From: Nocardia alni
GTDB lineage: Bacteria > Actinomycetota > Actinomycetes > Mycobacteriales > Mycobacteriaceae
Direction: 5' to 3'
Assembly: GCF_019038435.1 (NCBI RefSeq)
Contig: NZ_JAGPOX010000062.1
Coordinates: forward strand, 1-54,344
Length of the DNA stretch: 54,344 nt
The translations under genes and the position numbers were made by a program. This document shows positions 42,422-50,695 of this stretch, piece after piece. Every line of letters begins with the position of its first letter. Position 1 is the stretch's first letter. Below the pieces are notes generated by a model that had not been told where the DNA came from, searched no databases, and saw nothing but the letters and a program-made list of their open reading frames with translations.

Positions 42422-43060
42422 ATGGATATGGTCGCGGTATCGGCGGGCACTCAGGTCTCGGGCGTGGCGTTGACGCGCACGGAATGGCTGGCCGAGCGAA
42501 TCGCCGATATGGGGATCTCGTGGGGCACCGGCAATTCCCGGGTGTCGGGCACCCTGTGGTGGTGCATGGCCGCGTCCTCGCTGATCGATCCGATCGTCAC
42601 CGCGTACGCCCAGGGGCGGCCCGCGCCGGATCCGGCGTTGGAGCAGGTGCTGTGCGAGATCCGCCCGGACGGCGGCGTGGAGCGGGTGCTGCCCGCCGCC
42701 GGTTCGCACGACGAGCCGAAATCCGCGTCGGTCCTTCGCACGAGCCTCGAACGGATCATCCCGCAGGTCGCAGAGGTGTCCGGCGCGGGCGAACCGTCGC
42801 TGTGGGCGATCGTCGCCGATGCCATCGGCAATCGCGCCATCGATGCCGGCGCCGCCGATGCCGGTGAGCGCCTGGCCCGCGAGGTCGCCGGCCGCCTGCC
42901 GGTTCCGCGCTTCACCGACCTCGCCGGGCGAACGTTCGTCCGGCGCATTTCGTGCTGCCTGGTCTACGAGGCGCCCGGCTGCCAGATGTGCACGAGCTGC
43001 CCGAAACGCCCCGCCGCCGAGCGTGACGAGGCCCTGACGCGGTTGGCGGCCGGTAGCTGA
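42422..43060 (+). CDS. FhuF-like [2Fe-2S] protein
   Basis: A 212-residue protein with the C-terminal FhuF-type cluster motif RRISCCLVYEAPGC then MCTSC (CC-x10-C-x2-C; four cysteines). FhuF proteins bind a 2Fe-2S cluster and reduce ferric siderophores such as ferrioxamine. The N-terminal domain (ERIADMGISWGTGNSRVSGT, LWWCMAASSLIDPIVTAYA) fits actinobacterial members. ATG 42422 follows GGAG by about 7 bp; a second ATG two codons on is possible. It stands 202 bp before thrS, without siderophore genes nearby. Confidence 0.82.
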   Translation: MDMVAVSAGTQVSGVALTRTEWLAERIADMGISWGTGNSRVSGTLWWCMAASSLIDPIVTAYAQGRPAPDPALEQVLCEIRPDGGVERVLPAAGSHDEPKSASVLRTSLERIIPQVAEVSGAGEPSLWAIVADAIGNRAIDAGAADAGERLAREVAGRLPVPRFTDLAGRTFVRRISCCLVYEAPGCQMCTSCPKRPAAERDEALTRLAAGS

Positions 43061-43262
43061 CCCACCCCCTCGGCCGTAACCCGAACGCCCATCCCGATCA
43101 CGATCGGGACGAGTAGGCCGGTCCATCGGCACGTGAGCGCCGGGCTCCCGATAGCATGGTCGCGCCGGACCCCATCGCGACCGGCCAGAACCACCACGCG
43201 GAAATTCCGCACCCGATAAAGCGGGCACCCCGCCCGAAGACACTGCCAAGGAGAGCGCAGCC

Positions 43263-45320
43263 GTGACCACCTCAGCCCGCATAACCCCAGCCGCCCTAAT
43301 TCGGGTCGCGGCCGGGACGACGGCGGGCGCCGCGGTGCGCGAGGCGGGCCTGCCGACCAAGGGCTCCGACGCTGTCGTCGTCGTGCGCGACGCCGAGGGC
43401 ACCCTGCGGGATCTGTCCTGGACCCCGGACGAGGACGTCGAGGTCACCCCGGTCGCCGCCGATACCGAAGCCGGCCGCAGTGTGATCCGGCATTCGGCCG
43501 CGCACGTGCTGGCCCAGGCCGTCCAGCAGGAGTTCCCGGAAGCCAAGCTCGGCATCGGCCCGCCGATCAAGGACGGCTTCTACTACGACTTCCAGGTCGA
43601 TCGCCCCTTCACCCCCGAGGATCTGGCCAAGCTGGAATCCCGGATGAAGAAGATCGTCAAAGGCGCGCAGCGGTTTTCGCGCCGGGTGGTCGAGGTCGAG
43701 GACGCCCGCGTCGAACTGGCCAAGGAGCCGTTCAAGCTGGAGTTGATCTCCGACAAGTCGGGCATCGACGATCCGGAGGTCATGGAGGTCGGCGGCAAAG
43801 AGCTGACCATCTACGACAACCTCGATCCGCGCACCGGCGAGAAGGTGTGGGGCGACCTGTGCCGGGGCCCGCACATCCCGACCACCAAGTTCATTCCGGC
43901 CTTCAAACTGACCCGCAGCTCCGCGGCGTACTGGCGAGGCGACCAGAGCCGGGAAGATCTGCAGCGTGTCTACGGCACCGCGTGGGAATCGCAGGAGGCC
44001 CTGGACGCGCACCTGGCCCTGCTCGCCGAGGCGGAGAAGCGCGATCACCGCAAGCTCGGCCTGGAACTGGACCTGTTCTCCTTCCCGGACGAGCTGGGTT
44101 CGGGCCTGCCGGTGTTCCACCCCAAGGGTGGCATCATCCGCAAGGAGCTCGAGGAGTACTCGCGCCAGCGGCACATCGACGCGGGCTACGAGTTCGTCAA
44201 CACCCCGCACGTCACCAAGGGCCAGCTGTACGAGATCTCCGGCCACCTGGACTGGTACCGGGACGGCATGTTCCCGCCCATGCACCTGGACGCGGAGTAC
44301 AACGACGACGGCAGCATCCGCAAGCCCGGCCAGGACTACTACGTCAAGCCGATGAACTGCCCGATGCACAACCTGATCTTCCGGGCGCGCGGCCGGTCCT
44401 ACCGTGAACTGCCGCTGCGGCTGTTCGAATTCGGTTCGGTGTACCGGTACGAGAAGTCCGGCGTCATCCATGGCCTGACCCGGGTGCGCGGTATGACCCA
44501 GGACGACGCGCACATCTACTGCACCAAGGAGCAGATGCACGCGGAGCTGACCAGCACGCTGAAATTCGTGCTGTCGCTGCTCAAGGACTACGGCCTCGAC
44601 GACTTCTACCTCGAGCTGTCGACCAAGGATCCGGTCAAGTTCGTCGGCTCCGACGAGATCTGGGAGGAGGCCACCGAGACCCTCGAAAAGGTCGCGGGGG
44701 CCTCGGGTCTGGAGCTGGTGCCGGATCCGGGCGGCGCGGCGTTCTACGGTCCGAAGATCTCCGTGCAGGCCAAGGACGCGCTGGGCCGCACCTGGCAGAT
44801 GTCGACCATCCAGCTCGACTTCAACCTGCCCGAGCGGTTCGAACTGGAATACACCGGTCCGGACGGTAGTAAGCACCGCCCGGTGATGATCCACCGCGCG
44901 CTGTTCGGTTCGATCGAACGGTTCTTCGGCGTGCTCACCGAGCATTACGCGGGAGCGTTCCCGGCCTGGTTGTCGCCGGTGCAGGCCGTGGGCATCCCGG
45001 TAGCGGAAACCTTTGTCCCGCACCTGGATCGGGTGATCGAGCTGCTGCACGACGCGGGAGTCCGCGCCGAGGTCGACCGCAGCGACGACCGCATGCAGAA
45101 GAAGATCTTCAACCACACCGCGCAGAAGGTCCCGTTCATGCTGCTCGCGGGCGCGAAGGATGTGGAGGCGGACGCGGTGAGCTTCCGGTTCCGCGACGGC
45201 ACCCAGGTCAACGGCGTGCCCATCGCCGCCGCGGTCGCCACCGTCGTGGACTGGATTCATCGGCGCGAGAACGCATCTCCCACCGCCGAGGGCTTTACCA
45301 TCGTGAACGGCGGAGTATGA
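43263..45320 (+). CDS. thrS: threonyl-tRNA synthetase
   Basis: Charges tRNA-Thr. The 685-residue class II enzyme has a TGS domain (to about 75), the editing domain with HxxxH (RHSAAHVLAQAVQ), then the catalytic core: motif 2 region FEFGSVYRYEKSGVIHGLTR, zinc-site strand KPMNCPMHNLIF, GMTQDDAHIYCT, and motif 3 PVMIHRALFGSIERF. The anticodon-binding domain follows (PVQAVGIPVAETFVPHLDRV). GTG 43263 has AAGGAG upstream. It begins the operon with the PIM-synthesis genes, in the order known from mycobacteria. I saw no T-box leader in the 202 bp upstream. Confidence 0.98.
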   Translation: MTTSARITPAALIRVAAGTTAGAAVREAGLPTKGSDAVVVVRDAEGTLRDLSWTPDEDVEVTPVAADTEAGRSVIRHSAAHVLAQAVQQEFPEAKLGIGPPIKDGFYYDFQVDRPFTPEDLAKLESRMKKIVKGAQRFSRRVVEVEDARVELAKEPFKLELISDKSGIDDPEVMEVGGKELTIYDNLDPRTGEKVWGDLCRGPHIPTTKFIPAFKLTRSSAAYWRGDQSREDLQRVYGTAWESQEALDAHLALLAEAEKRDHRKLGLELDLFSFPDELGSGLPVFHPKGGIIRKELEEYSRQRHIDAGYEFVNTPHVTKGQLYEISGHLDWYRDGMFPPMHLDAEYNDDGSIRKPGQDYYVKPMNCPMHNLIFRARGRSYRELPLRLFEFGSVYRYEKSGVIHGLTRVRGMTQDDAHIYCTKEQMHAELTSTLKFVLSLLKDYGLDDFYLELSTKDPVKFVGSDEIWEEATETLEKVAGASGLELVPDPGGAAFYGPKISVQAKDALGRTWQMSTIQLDFNLPERFELEYTGPDGSKHRPVMIHRALFGSIERFFGVLTEHYAGAFPAWLSPVQAVGIPVAETFVPHLDRVIELLHDAGVRAEVDRSDDRMQKKIFNHTAQKVPFMLLAGAKDVEADAVSFRFRDGTQVNGVPIAAAVATVVDWIHRRENASPTAEGFTIVNGGV

Positions 45321-45898
45321 CCGTGGTGCAGGAGGATTCGGTGCCGGGCGAGATCCGTGACGTGGGTGCGGGGGTGCCGGATCGGCTCCAGCGATTGTGG
45401 ACGCCGTACCGCATGTCGTACATCGTCGGCGCGGTGGACGAGCGCAGCGAGGGTGACGAGCCGAAGGCCGCCGGACATCCGTTCATCGAGATCCCCAAGA
45501 TGAGCGATGAGGACGGCCTGGTCATCGCGCGCGGCGAATGGGTGTACGCGGTGCTGAACCTGTACCCCTACAACCCCGGTCACATGATGGTCGTGCCGTA
45601 TCGGCGCGTGGCCAACCTCGAGGATCTGACGGTGCAGGAGAGCACCGAACTGATGGCGTTCACCCAGCAGGCGATTCGGGTGATGAAGCGGGTGTCTCGA
45701 CCTGAAGGTTTCAACGTCGGGTTGAATCTCGGTGGCGTGGCGGGCGGTTCGCTCGCCGACCACCTGCACCAGCACATCGTGCCGCGCTGGGGTGGGGACG
45801 CGAACTTCATCACCGTGGTGGGCGGGGTGAAGGTGATGCCGCAGCTGTTGCGGGACACTCGGGCTCTGCTCGCGGGCGCATGGAAGGAAGACACGTAG
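45317..45898 (+). CDS. HIT-domain protein (Rv2613c-like Ap4A phosphorylase)
   Basis: A 193-residue histidine-triad protein. The triad HLHQHIVPRW lies near residue 153, and FIEIPKMSDEDGLVIARGEW, VYAVLNLYPYNPGHMMVVPY and RPEGFNVGLNLGGVAGGS match the mycobacterial orthologue Rv2613c, described as a diadenosine tetraphosphate phosphorylase. Its ATG overlaps the thrS stop by 4 bp (ATGA), so translation is coupled. Ap4A is a by-product of aminoacyl-tRNA synthetases, which makes the thrS linkage sensible. Confidence 0.95.
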   Translation: MTVVQEDSVPGEIRDVGAGVPDRLQRLWTPYRMSYIVGAVDERSEGDEPKAAGHPFIEIPKMSDEDGLVIARGEWVYAVLNLYPYNPGHMMVVPYRRVANLEDLTVQESTELMAFTQQAIRVMKRVSRPEGFNVGLNLGGVAGGSLADHLHQHIVPRWGGDANFITVVGGVKVMPQLLRDTRALLAGAWKEDT

Positions 45899-45899
45899 C

Positions 45900-46595
45900 G
45901 TGCTCAGCTTCTTCGGACGTGAGACATTCGCCAAAGCGACTGCGCCCCTGGGCAAAGCGCTGGTGAGTACCGGGCTCACGCCCGATGCGATGACGCTGAT
46001 CGGCACCGCGGCCAGCATCCTGGCCGCGGTGACGCTGTTTCCGTCCGATCACCTGTTCTGGGGAACGATGGTGATCTGGCTGTTCGTCATGTTCGACATG
46101 CTCGACGGCGCGATGGCCCGCGCGCGCGGCGGGGGCACGAAATACGGTGCCGTGCTGGACGCGTCGTGCGACCGCGTGGCCGACGGCGCGATCTTCGGCG
46201 CGCTCGCGTGGTGGGCGGTATACAACCAGCACAGCAGTCACCTGTTCGCAGCGACGCTGGTGGTACTGGTGACCTCGCAGGTGATCTCGTACGTGAAGGC
46301 GCGAGCCGAGGCCAGCGGCCTGAGCGCCGACGGCGGCCTGATCGAGCGTCCGGACAGGCTCATCATCGTGCTGGTCGGTGCGGGATTCACCGGTATCGGC
46401 CAGTATTGGGGTATCGGCTGGCTGGTCTACGCGGTCTACGTCGCCATGTACATCCTGGCGGTGCTGAGCATCATCACCGTCCTGCAGCGCGTCCTGGCCG
46501 TCCGCAACTCACCGGGTGCCCGGGATCTTTTGCCCCCCAAGGGAACAGATACCGAGACGTCGGAGAACACCCCCAACTCCGGCTCGGCGTCGTAG
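45900..46595 (+). CDS. pgsA: phosphatidylinositol phosphate synthase (CDP-alcohol phosphotransferase)
   Basis: Joins CDP-diacylglycerol and inositol-1-phosphate to make phosphatidylinositol phosphate in the plasma membrane. The 231-residue protein has six helices and the full family signature DMLDGAMARARGGGTKYG, AVLDASCDR (D-x2-DG-x2-AR-x8-G-x3-D-x3-D). It begins one base after the HIT stop, within the thrS-PIM operon, and corresponds to Rv2612c. The last 25 residues are a Ser/Thr/Asn-rich tail (KGTDTETSENTPNSGSAS). After it the operon is interrupted by 368 bp without a gene, plus a repeated segment. Confidence 0.95.
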   Translation: MLSFFGRETFAKATAPLGKALVSTGLTPDAMTLIGTAASILAAVTLFPSDHLFWGTMVIWLFVMFDMLDGAMARARGGGTKYGAVLDASCDRVADGAIFGALAWWAVYNQHSSHLFAATLVVLVTSQVISYVKARAEASGLSADGGLIERPDRLIIVLVGAGFTGIGQYWGIGWLVYAVYVAMYILAVLSIITVLQRVLAVRNSPGARDLLPPKGTDTETSENTPNSGSAS

Positions 46596-46963
46596 GCGCG
46601 GGCGTGATGTGCTCACCGACGCCGTCATCCCCCCGCGCATCACAGAGCCCGCCACTGTCGTACGCGCCGTACGCCCGGCCGATCCAGGAGTGCCGAACGA
46701 CTGTCAGACCCAACTCCGGCCTATCGCTGCATTCTTCGGGCTCGAAACTCTGGTTCCAGACAAATCTATCGGGAAAATGCAGCGGGAGGCCGGTTCTCGG
46801 AAACCGGAGCGAGGTTTGCGCAACGTGCGCGCACATCCGGCCCTTCCCAGGCACCTCGGTACGTAATCGGCGGGGCGTAGTTCCCCGACAGCACCCACGG
46901 CAGTTCGGCGTTGTTTCGGCCGGAATCTCGTTGCGCTGCATGCACGGTGTGCTGAGCGGCGTC
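46596..46963. other. intergenic insertion between pgsA and patA
   Basis: A 368-bp stretch holding hairpin repeat copy B (46716-46798). GGAAACCGGA just after the repeat echoes the inner dyad of copies A and C. The remaining sequence has no recognisable gene. In related genomes pgsA and the acyltransferase gene are usually close, so this looks like inserted DNA. Confidence 0.5.
46716..46798. repeat. palindromic hairpin repeat, copy B
   Basis: An 83-bp element in inverted orientation relative to copy C. Arms CCGGCCTATCGCTGCATT and AATGCAGCGGGAGGCCGG pair with two mismatches. The inner dyad reads TCTGG-TT-CCAGA here against CGG-AAA-CCG in copies A and C. Confidence 0.85.
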
Positions 46964-47491
46964 ATGGACTACAGCGTGACGGATGTGGGATCCGCTCTCA
47001 CCGACAAGATATATGCGCAGGAGTGGCCGGCGCTGCCCAGGCGTACCGTGCGCCGACCCCTCGACGCGGGTGAGGATCGGGCGGACCACGGGAAGAATCG
47101 GACTGCGACGGCCGGGGTGAGCGCTGTGCCAGGGGCGGGGGTTCCAAGCGTGACGGATGTGGGGTTCGCGCTCACTGACAAGGTGTCTGTCGATAGGGTG
47201 GCGGGCGTTGCCCGAGCGGATCGCGCGCAGGGCGTTGGGACCTGTGGCCATTGGGGTGTTCGATGCCGTTGGCGATTGGGCTGCCCGGCGAATGAATCGG
47301 GTAGGGAGCACAGCGTGACGGATGTGAGATCTGCGCTTACCGACAATGCGTGTGCGGCGAAGTGCCGAGTGGTGTCCGAGCGCATCGTGCGCAGGCTGTT
47401 CGGTGTGGGCGAGGATCGGGCTGCCCTGCGGTTGAATCGGGCCGCGCCGGTCGGGGCGAGTGGTGTCGTAGGAGTAGGGGGCACAGCGTGA
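46964..47491 (+). CDS. putative ORF made of three degenerate patA 5'-end copies
   Basis: A 175-codon frame from ATG 46964 (MDYSVTDVGSALTDKIYAQE) to TGA 47491. It reads through three diverged copies of the first 55-58 codons of patA: VTDVGSALTDKIYAQ, VTDVGFALTDKVSVD and VTDVRSALTDNACAAKCRVV. The middle copy is frameshifted internally (ALPERIARRA and GDWAARRMNR appear in another frame), yet the total frame stays open. Its stop overlaps the GTG start of patA as GTGA, so coupling is possible. It may be a translated leader or only pseudogene material. Confidence 0.35.
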   Translation: MDYSVTDVGSALTDKIYAQEWPALPRRTVRRPLDAGEDRADHGKNRTATAGVSAVPGAGVPSVTDVGFALTDKVSVDRVAGVARADRAQGVGTCGHWGVRCRWRLGCPANESGREHSVTDVRSALTDNACAAKCRVVSERIVRRLFGVGEDRAALRLNRAAPVGASGVVGVGGTA

Positions 47492-47640
47492 CCGACGTGA
47501 AATCCGCGTTTACCGACAGGGCGTATGCGGCGGGGTGGCGGGTGGTGCGGGCGTTGCCCGAGCGGACCGCGCGCAGGCTGTTCGACGCGGGTGGGGATTG
47601 GGCGGCCCGGCGGATGAATCGGGCAGCGCGGCGTACGGGG
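46976..47640 (+). repeat. tandem array of patA 5' ends (four units of 165-174 bp)
   Basis: Units begin at 46976, 47150, 47315 and 47488, each with GTGAC(G/C)GA(T/C)GTG. The fourth is the start of the intact patA. Units 2-4 share the end GAATCGGG-type block, and the junctions before units 3 and 4 both read GCACAGCGTGAC. Divergence between units (many substitutions, one frameshift) shows that the duplications are old. Confidence 0.85.
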
Positions 47641-49560
47641 GAGCCGAACCAGCTGCGCCGCAACCTGGCTCGGGTGTTGGGCGTCCCGCCGATGGCGGTG
47701 CCCGACGAGGTGATCCGGGCGAGTGTGCGCTCGTACGCGCGGTATTGGCGCGAGGCGTTCCGGCTGCCGACGATGGACCATGTGGCGCTGGGGAGTTCGC
47801 CGCTGCTTCCGGTGGGCGGGCTCGAACATCTCGACGCCGGGCTGGCCGCGGGTCGTGGCGTGCTGCTGGTTCTGCCGCATTCGGGGAACTGGGATATGGC
47901 CGGGGTGTGGCTGGTACAGAACTACTCTCGGTTCGCCACCGTCGCCGAGCGGTTGAAGCCGGAGTCACTGTTCGAGCGCTTCGTCGCCTACCGCGAGAGC
48001 CTGGGCTTCGAGGTGTTCCCGCTCACCGGCGGCGAGGAACCGCCGTTCCCCCAACTGGCCGACCGCCTGCGGCACAATGGAATCGTGTGCCTGATGGGGG
48101 AACGCGACCTGACCGGTAAAGGCGTCCCCGTAACTTTCTTCGACGAACGCACCTGGATGCCCGCCGGCGCCGCGAAACTCGCGGTCGAGACCGGTGCGGC
48201 CCTGCTCCCGGTACACGGCTGGTACACCGTCACCGAGACGGGCGAGGAAGCATGGGGCCTGAAAGTCGATCCGCCGATCGACGTTTCGGGCGGCATAGCC
48301 CCCGCCACCCAGGCCCTGGCCGACCAGTTCGCCGCCAATATCGCCGAACACCCCGCGGACTGGCATATGCTGCAACCCCTCTGGGAGGGCGACCTGTCGC
48401 CGGAACGTCTGGCCCGAATCGCCGCGGCCCAGCAGACCCGCCGAGTGCCCGACGCTGCATCGGGTGGTGACGCCGCATCGGACAGTAATGCCGTGTCGAG
48501 GGACGACACCGCGCAGGGCGGCACCATTTCCGGCCGCTCTGCCCCGGGTACTGAGCCTGTCGTGTCGGACAGTGACGCCGTGCCGAGGGATCACACTGCA
48601 CAGAGCGCGGCCATTTCCGGGAGCACTGCATCGGGTGGCGGCGCTACGCCGGACGGCACCGAGTCGCAGGACAATGGTGCCCCTTCGCGTGGTGGTGCTG
48701 TCTCGGGGACCAGCAGTGCGCTGGGTGGGCCAGGTGAAGACGGCCCTATGCCGGGCGATGTTGTTGTGCCTGGGAGCGATACCGCGCGGGGCGGCCATGC
48801 TGTGTCTGGCGGCAGTGTTCTGAACGGTAGCAGTGAGTCGGGTCGCTCTTCTGTTTCGGGCAGTGCTGCTGTGAGCGGCGATGTCACGTCGAATGACAAC
48901 ACTGGGCTGGGTGGTTTTGCAGCGCCTGGCGATGGCCCGGCGCGGGGTAGCAATGCTGTGTCTGGCGGCTCCAGTCTGGATGGCGGTGCCTTGTCGGGCG
49001 GTGCTGCTGGGGTGGGTGGCGATGTCACGTCGAATGACGACACTGGGCTGGGTGGTTTTGCAGCGCCTGGCGATGGCCCGGCGCGGGGTGGCGATGCTGT
49101 GTCTGGCGGCTCCAGTCTGGATGGCGGTGCCTTGTCGGGTCGCCGTGCTGTGTCGGACGGTGTTGCTGGGGTGAGCGCCGATGTCACGTCGAATGACGAC
49201 ACTGCGCCGGACAGTGTCGCGGCGCTTGGCGATGGCCCGGCATTGGGCGGTGGCGCCGTGTCGGGCGAAAGCGCCGTTTCGCGGGAGGTTGGTCGTTCCG
49301 TGTCGGAGAACGACAGTGCACCGGGCGGTGAGGTTCTGGGGGGAGGTATCGCGCGGGGTGCTGGCACGGTGCTGGGTGAGAGTCTCGCCCAGGGTGATGC
49401 CACCGAGTTGGGTGATGCTGTACCGGGCGGTGATGCCGCGCGAGGGGATGCCATCGTGCAGGGCGGCGGTGCGGCGCTGGGTGATGCCGCGCTCGGTCGC
49501 GGCACAGCGGGTAGTACTTATCCGACTCGAGGCATCACGTCGCGGGATGGTGCCGCATGA
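47488..49560 (+). CDS. patA: phosphatidylinositol mannoside acyltransferase with long repetitive tail
   Basis: Acylates the mannose of phosphatidylinositol mannosides from acyl-CoA at the inner membrane face. Residues 1-320 match Rv2611c: AYAAGWRVVRALPERTARRL, RNLARVLGVPPMAVPD, SYARYWREAFRLPT, the HX4D motif LPHSGNWDMAGVWLVQN (H131, D136), AERLKPESLFERFVAYRESL, CLMGERDLTGKGVP and PADWHMLQP. The family is about 300-316 residues; this protein is 690. Residues from about 320 are a Gly/Ser/Ala/Asp/Val tail with near-identical 47-residue repeats. GTG 47488 is chosen from the match to the family N-terminus. The gene precedes pimA by 10 bp. The tail has no hydrophobic helix, so it would be cytosolic. 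Confidence 0.92.
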   Translation: MTDVKSAFTDRAYAAGWRVVRALPERTARRLFDAGGDWAARRMNRAARRTGEPNQLRRNLARVLGVPPMAVPDEVIRASVRSYARYWREAFRLPTMDHVALGSSPLLPVGGLEHLDAGLAAGRGVLLVLPHSGNWDMAGVWLVQNYSRFATVAERLKPESLFERFVAYRESLGFEVFPLTGGEEPPFPQLADRLRHNGIVCLMGERDLTGKGVPVTFFDERTWMPAGAAKLAVETGAALLPVHGWYTVTETGEEAWGLKVDPPIDVSGGIAPATQALADQFAANIAEHPADWHMLQPLWEGDLSPERLARIAAAQQTRRVPDAASGGDAASDSNAVSRDDTAQGGTISGRSAPGTEPVVSDSDAVPRDHTAQSAAISGSTASGGGATPDGTESQDNGAPSRGGAVSGTSSALGGPGEDGPMPGDVVVPGSDTARGGHAVSGGSVLNGSSESGRSSVSGSAAVSGDVTSNDNTGLGGFAAPGDGPARGSNAVSGGSSLDGGALSGGAAGVGGDVTSNDDTGLGGFAAPGDGPARGGDAVSGGSSLDGGALSGRRAVSDGVAGVSADVTSNDDTAPDSVAALGDGPALGGGAVSGESAVSREVGRSVSENDSAPGGEVLGGGIARGAGTVLGESLAQGDATELGDAVPGGDAARGDAIVQGGGAALGDAALGRGTAGSTYPTRGITSRDGAA
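48880..49250 (+). repeat. tandem 141-bp repeats within patA tail
   Basis: Units start at 48880, 49021 and 49180 with GATGTCACGTCGAATGAC. The first two are 141 bp apart and nearly identical; the third follows an 18-bp insertion and soon diverges. Each encodes DVTSNDxTGLGGFAAPGDG and AVSGGSSLDGGALSG. Confidence 0.85.
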
Positions 49561-49570
49561 GGGGTGGGGC

Positions 49571-50695
49571 ATGAGAATTGGCATGGTGTGCCCGTACTCG
49601 TTCGATGTGCCGGGTGGGGTGCAGGCGCATGTCGTGGAATTGGCGCAGGTGATGATCGAGCGGGGGCATCGGGTCAGCGTGCTGGCGCCGGCGTCCGAGG
49701 AGACTCGGCTGCCGGATTTCGTGGTATCGGCGGGGAAGGCGGTGGCGATCCCGTACAACGGGTCCGTGGCGCGACTGTCGTTCGGGCCGACCGCGTATTC
49801 CCGGCTGCGGCGGTGGATCGCCGAGGGCAATTTCGATGTGCTGCACATTCACGAGCCGAACGCGCCGAGTCTGTCCATGCTGGCGCTGAAGGTCGCCGAG
49901 GGGCCGATCGTGGCCACCTTTCACACCTCGACCACGAAATCGTTGGTGCTCAGTACTTTTCAGGGTGTGCTGCGGCCGTTTCACGAGAAGATCAGCGGCC
50001 GGATCGCGGTCTCGGAGCTGGCGCGCCGCTGGCAGGTCGAGGCGCTGGGCGGGGACGCGGTGGAGATTCCGAACGGGGTCGACGTGCCCGCGTTCGCGCA
50101 CGCGCCACTGCTCGAAGGATACCCGCGTGCCGGCGGTACGGTGCTGTTCCTCGGGCGCTACGACGAACCACGCAAGGGGATGGCGGTGCTGCTGGGCGCA
50201 CTTCCGGAACTGGTGCGCACGCATCCGGACGTGCAGATCCTGATCGTCGGCGGTGGGGAACAGGAACGGCTACGGCGCAGTGCCGGTGTGCACGCCCGGC
50301 ATCTGCGATTCCTCGGTCAGGTCTCCGACGCCGACAAGGCATCGGCGATGCGCAGCGCGGACGTGTACTGCGCGCCCAATATCGGCGGCGAGAGTTTCGG
50401 CATCGTGCTGGTGGAGGCGATGGCCGCCGGAACCCCGGTGGTGGCCAGCGAATTGGATGCTTTCCGCCGGGTACTACGCGACGGCGCGGCGGGACGTCTG
50501 GTGCCGGTGGACGATTCGGCGGCGCTGGCCGTGGCCCTGTCCGAGCTGCTCAGCACTCCGGCCCTGCGTGATGAACTGGTTCGGGCGGCGAATCAGGTGG
50601 TGGGCGAATATGATTGGCCGGTCGTGGCCGAACAGATTCTGCGGGTGTACGAGACGGTCACGGTCGGAGACGCCCGAGTGAGGACCGTCGGATGA
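49571..50695 (+). CDS. pimA: phosphatidyl-myo-inositol mannosyltransferase
   Basis: Adds the first mannose from GDP-mannose to phosphatidylinositol, the committed step towards PIMs, lipomannan and lipoarabinomannan. The 374-residue GT4 enzyme starts MRIGMVCPYSFDVPGGVQAH. It has NFDVLHIHEPNAPSLSMLAL, ATFHTSTTKS, IPNGVDVPAF, LFLGRYDEPRKGMAVLL, and the donor site CAPNIGGESFGIVLVEAMAA (EX7E). ATG 49571 is preceded by GAGGGG at the end of patA. It is coupled to the Nudix gene by a 4-bp ATGA overlap. Confidence 0.97.
   Translation: MRIGMVCPYSFDVPGGVQAHVVELAQVMIERGHRVSVLAPASEETRLPDFVVSAGKAVAIPYNGSVARLSFGPTAYSRLRRWIAEGNFDVLHIHEPNAPSLSMLALKVAEGPIVATFHTSTTKSLVLSTFQGVLRPFHEKISGRIAVSELARRWQVEALGGDAVEIPNGVDVPAFAHAPLLEGYPRAGGTVLFLGRYDEPRKGMAVLLGALPELVRTHPDVQILIVGGGEQERLRRSAGVHARHLRFLGQVSDADKASAMRSADVYCAPNIGGESFGIVLVEAMAAGTPVVASELDAFRRVLRDGAAGRLVPVDDSAALAVALSELLSTPALRDELVRAANQVVGEYDWPVVAEQILRVYETVTVGDARVRTVG

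Noticed and set aside
43296..45260. A 654-codon open frame antisense to thrS.
   Set aside because: Antisense shadow of a certain housekeeping gene.
46716..46798. Hairpin repeats as tRNA or ordinary terminators.
   Set aside because: Arms of 18-25 bp with a structured centre do not fold as a cloverleaf; copies occur in both orientations and two are not at operon ends.
48880..49250. A CRISPR-like array, because of regularly spaced near-identical repeats.
   Set aside because: Units are 141 bp, contiguous, in frame within patA and coding; no spacer-repeat structure and no cas genes.
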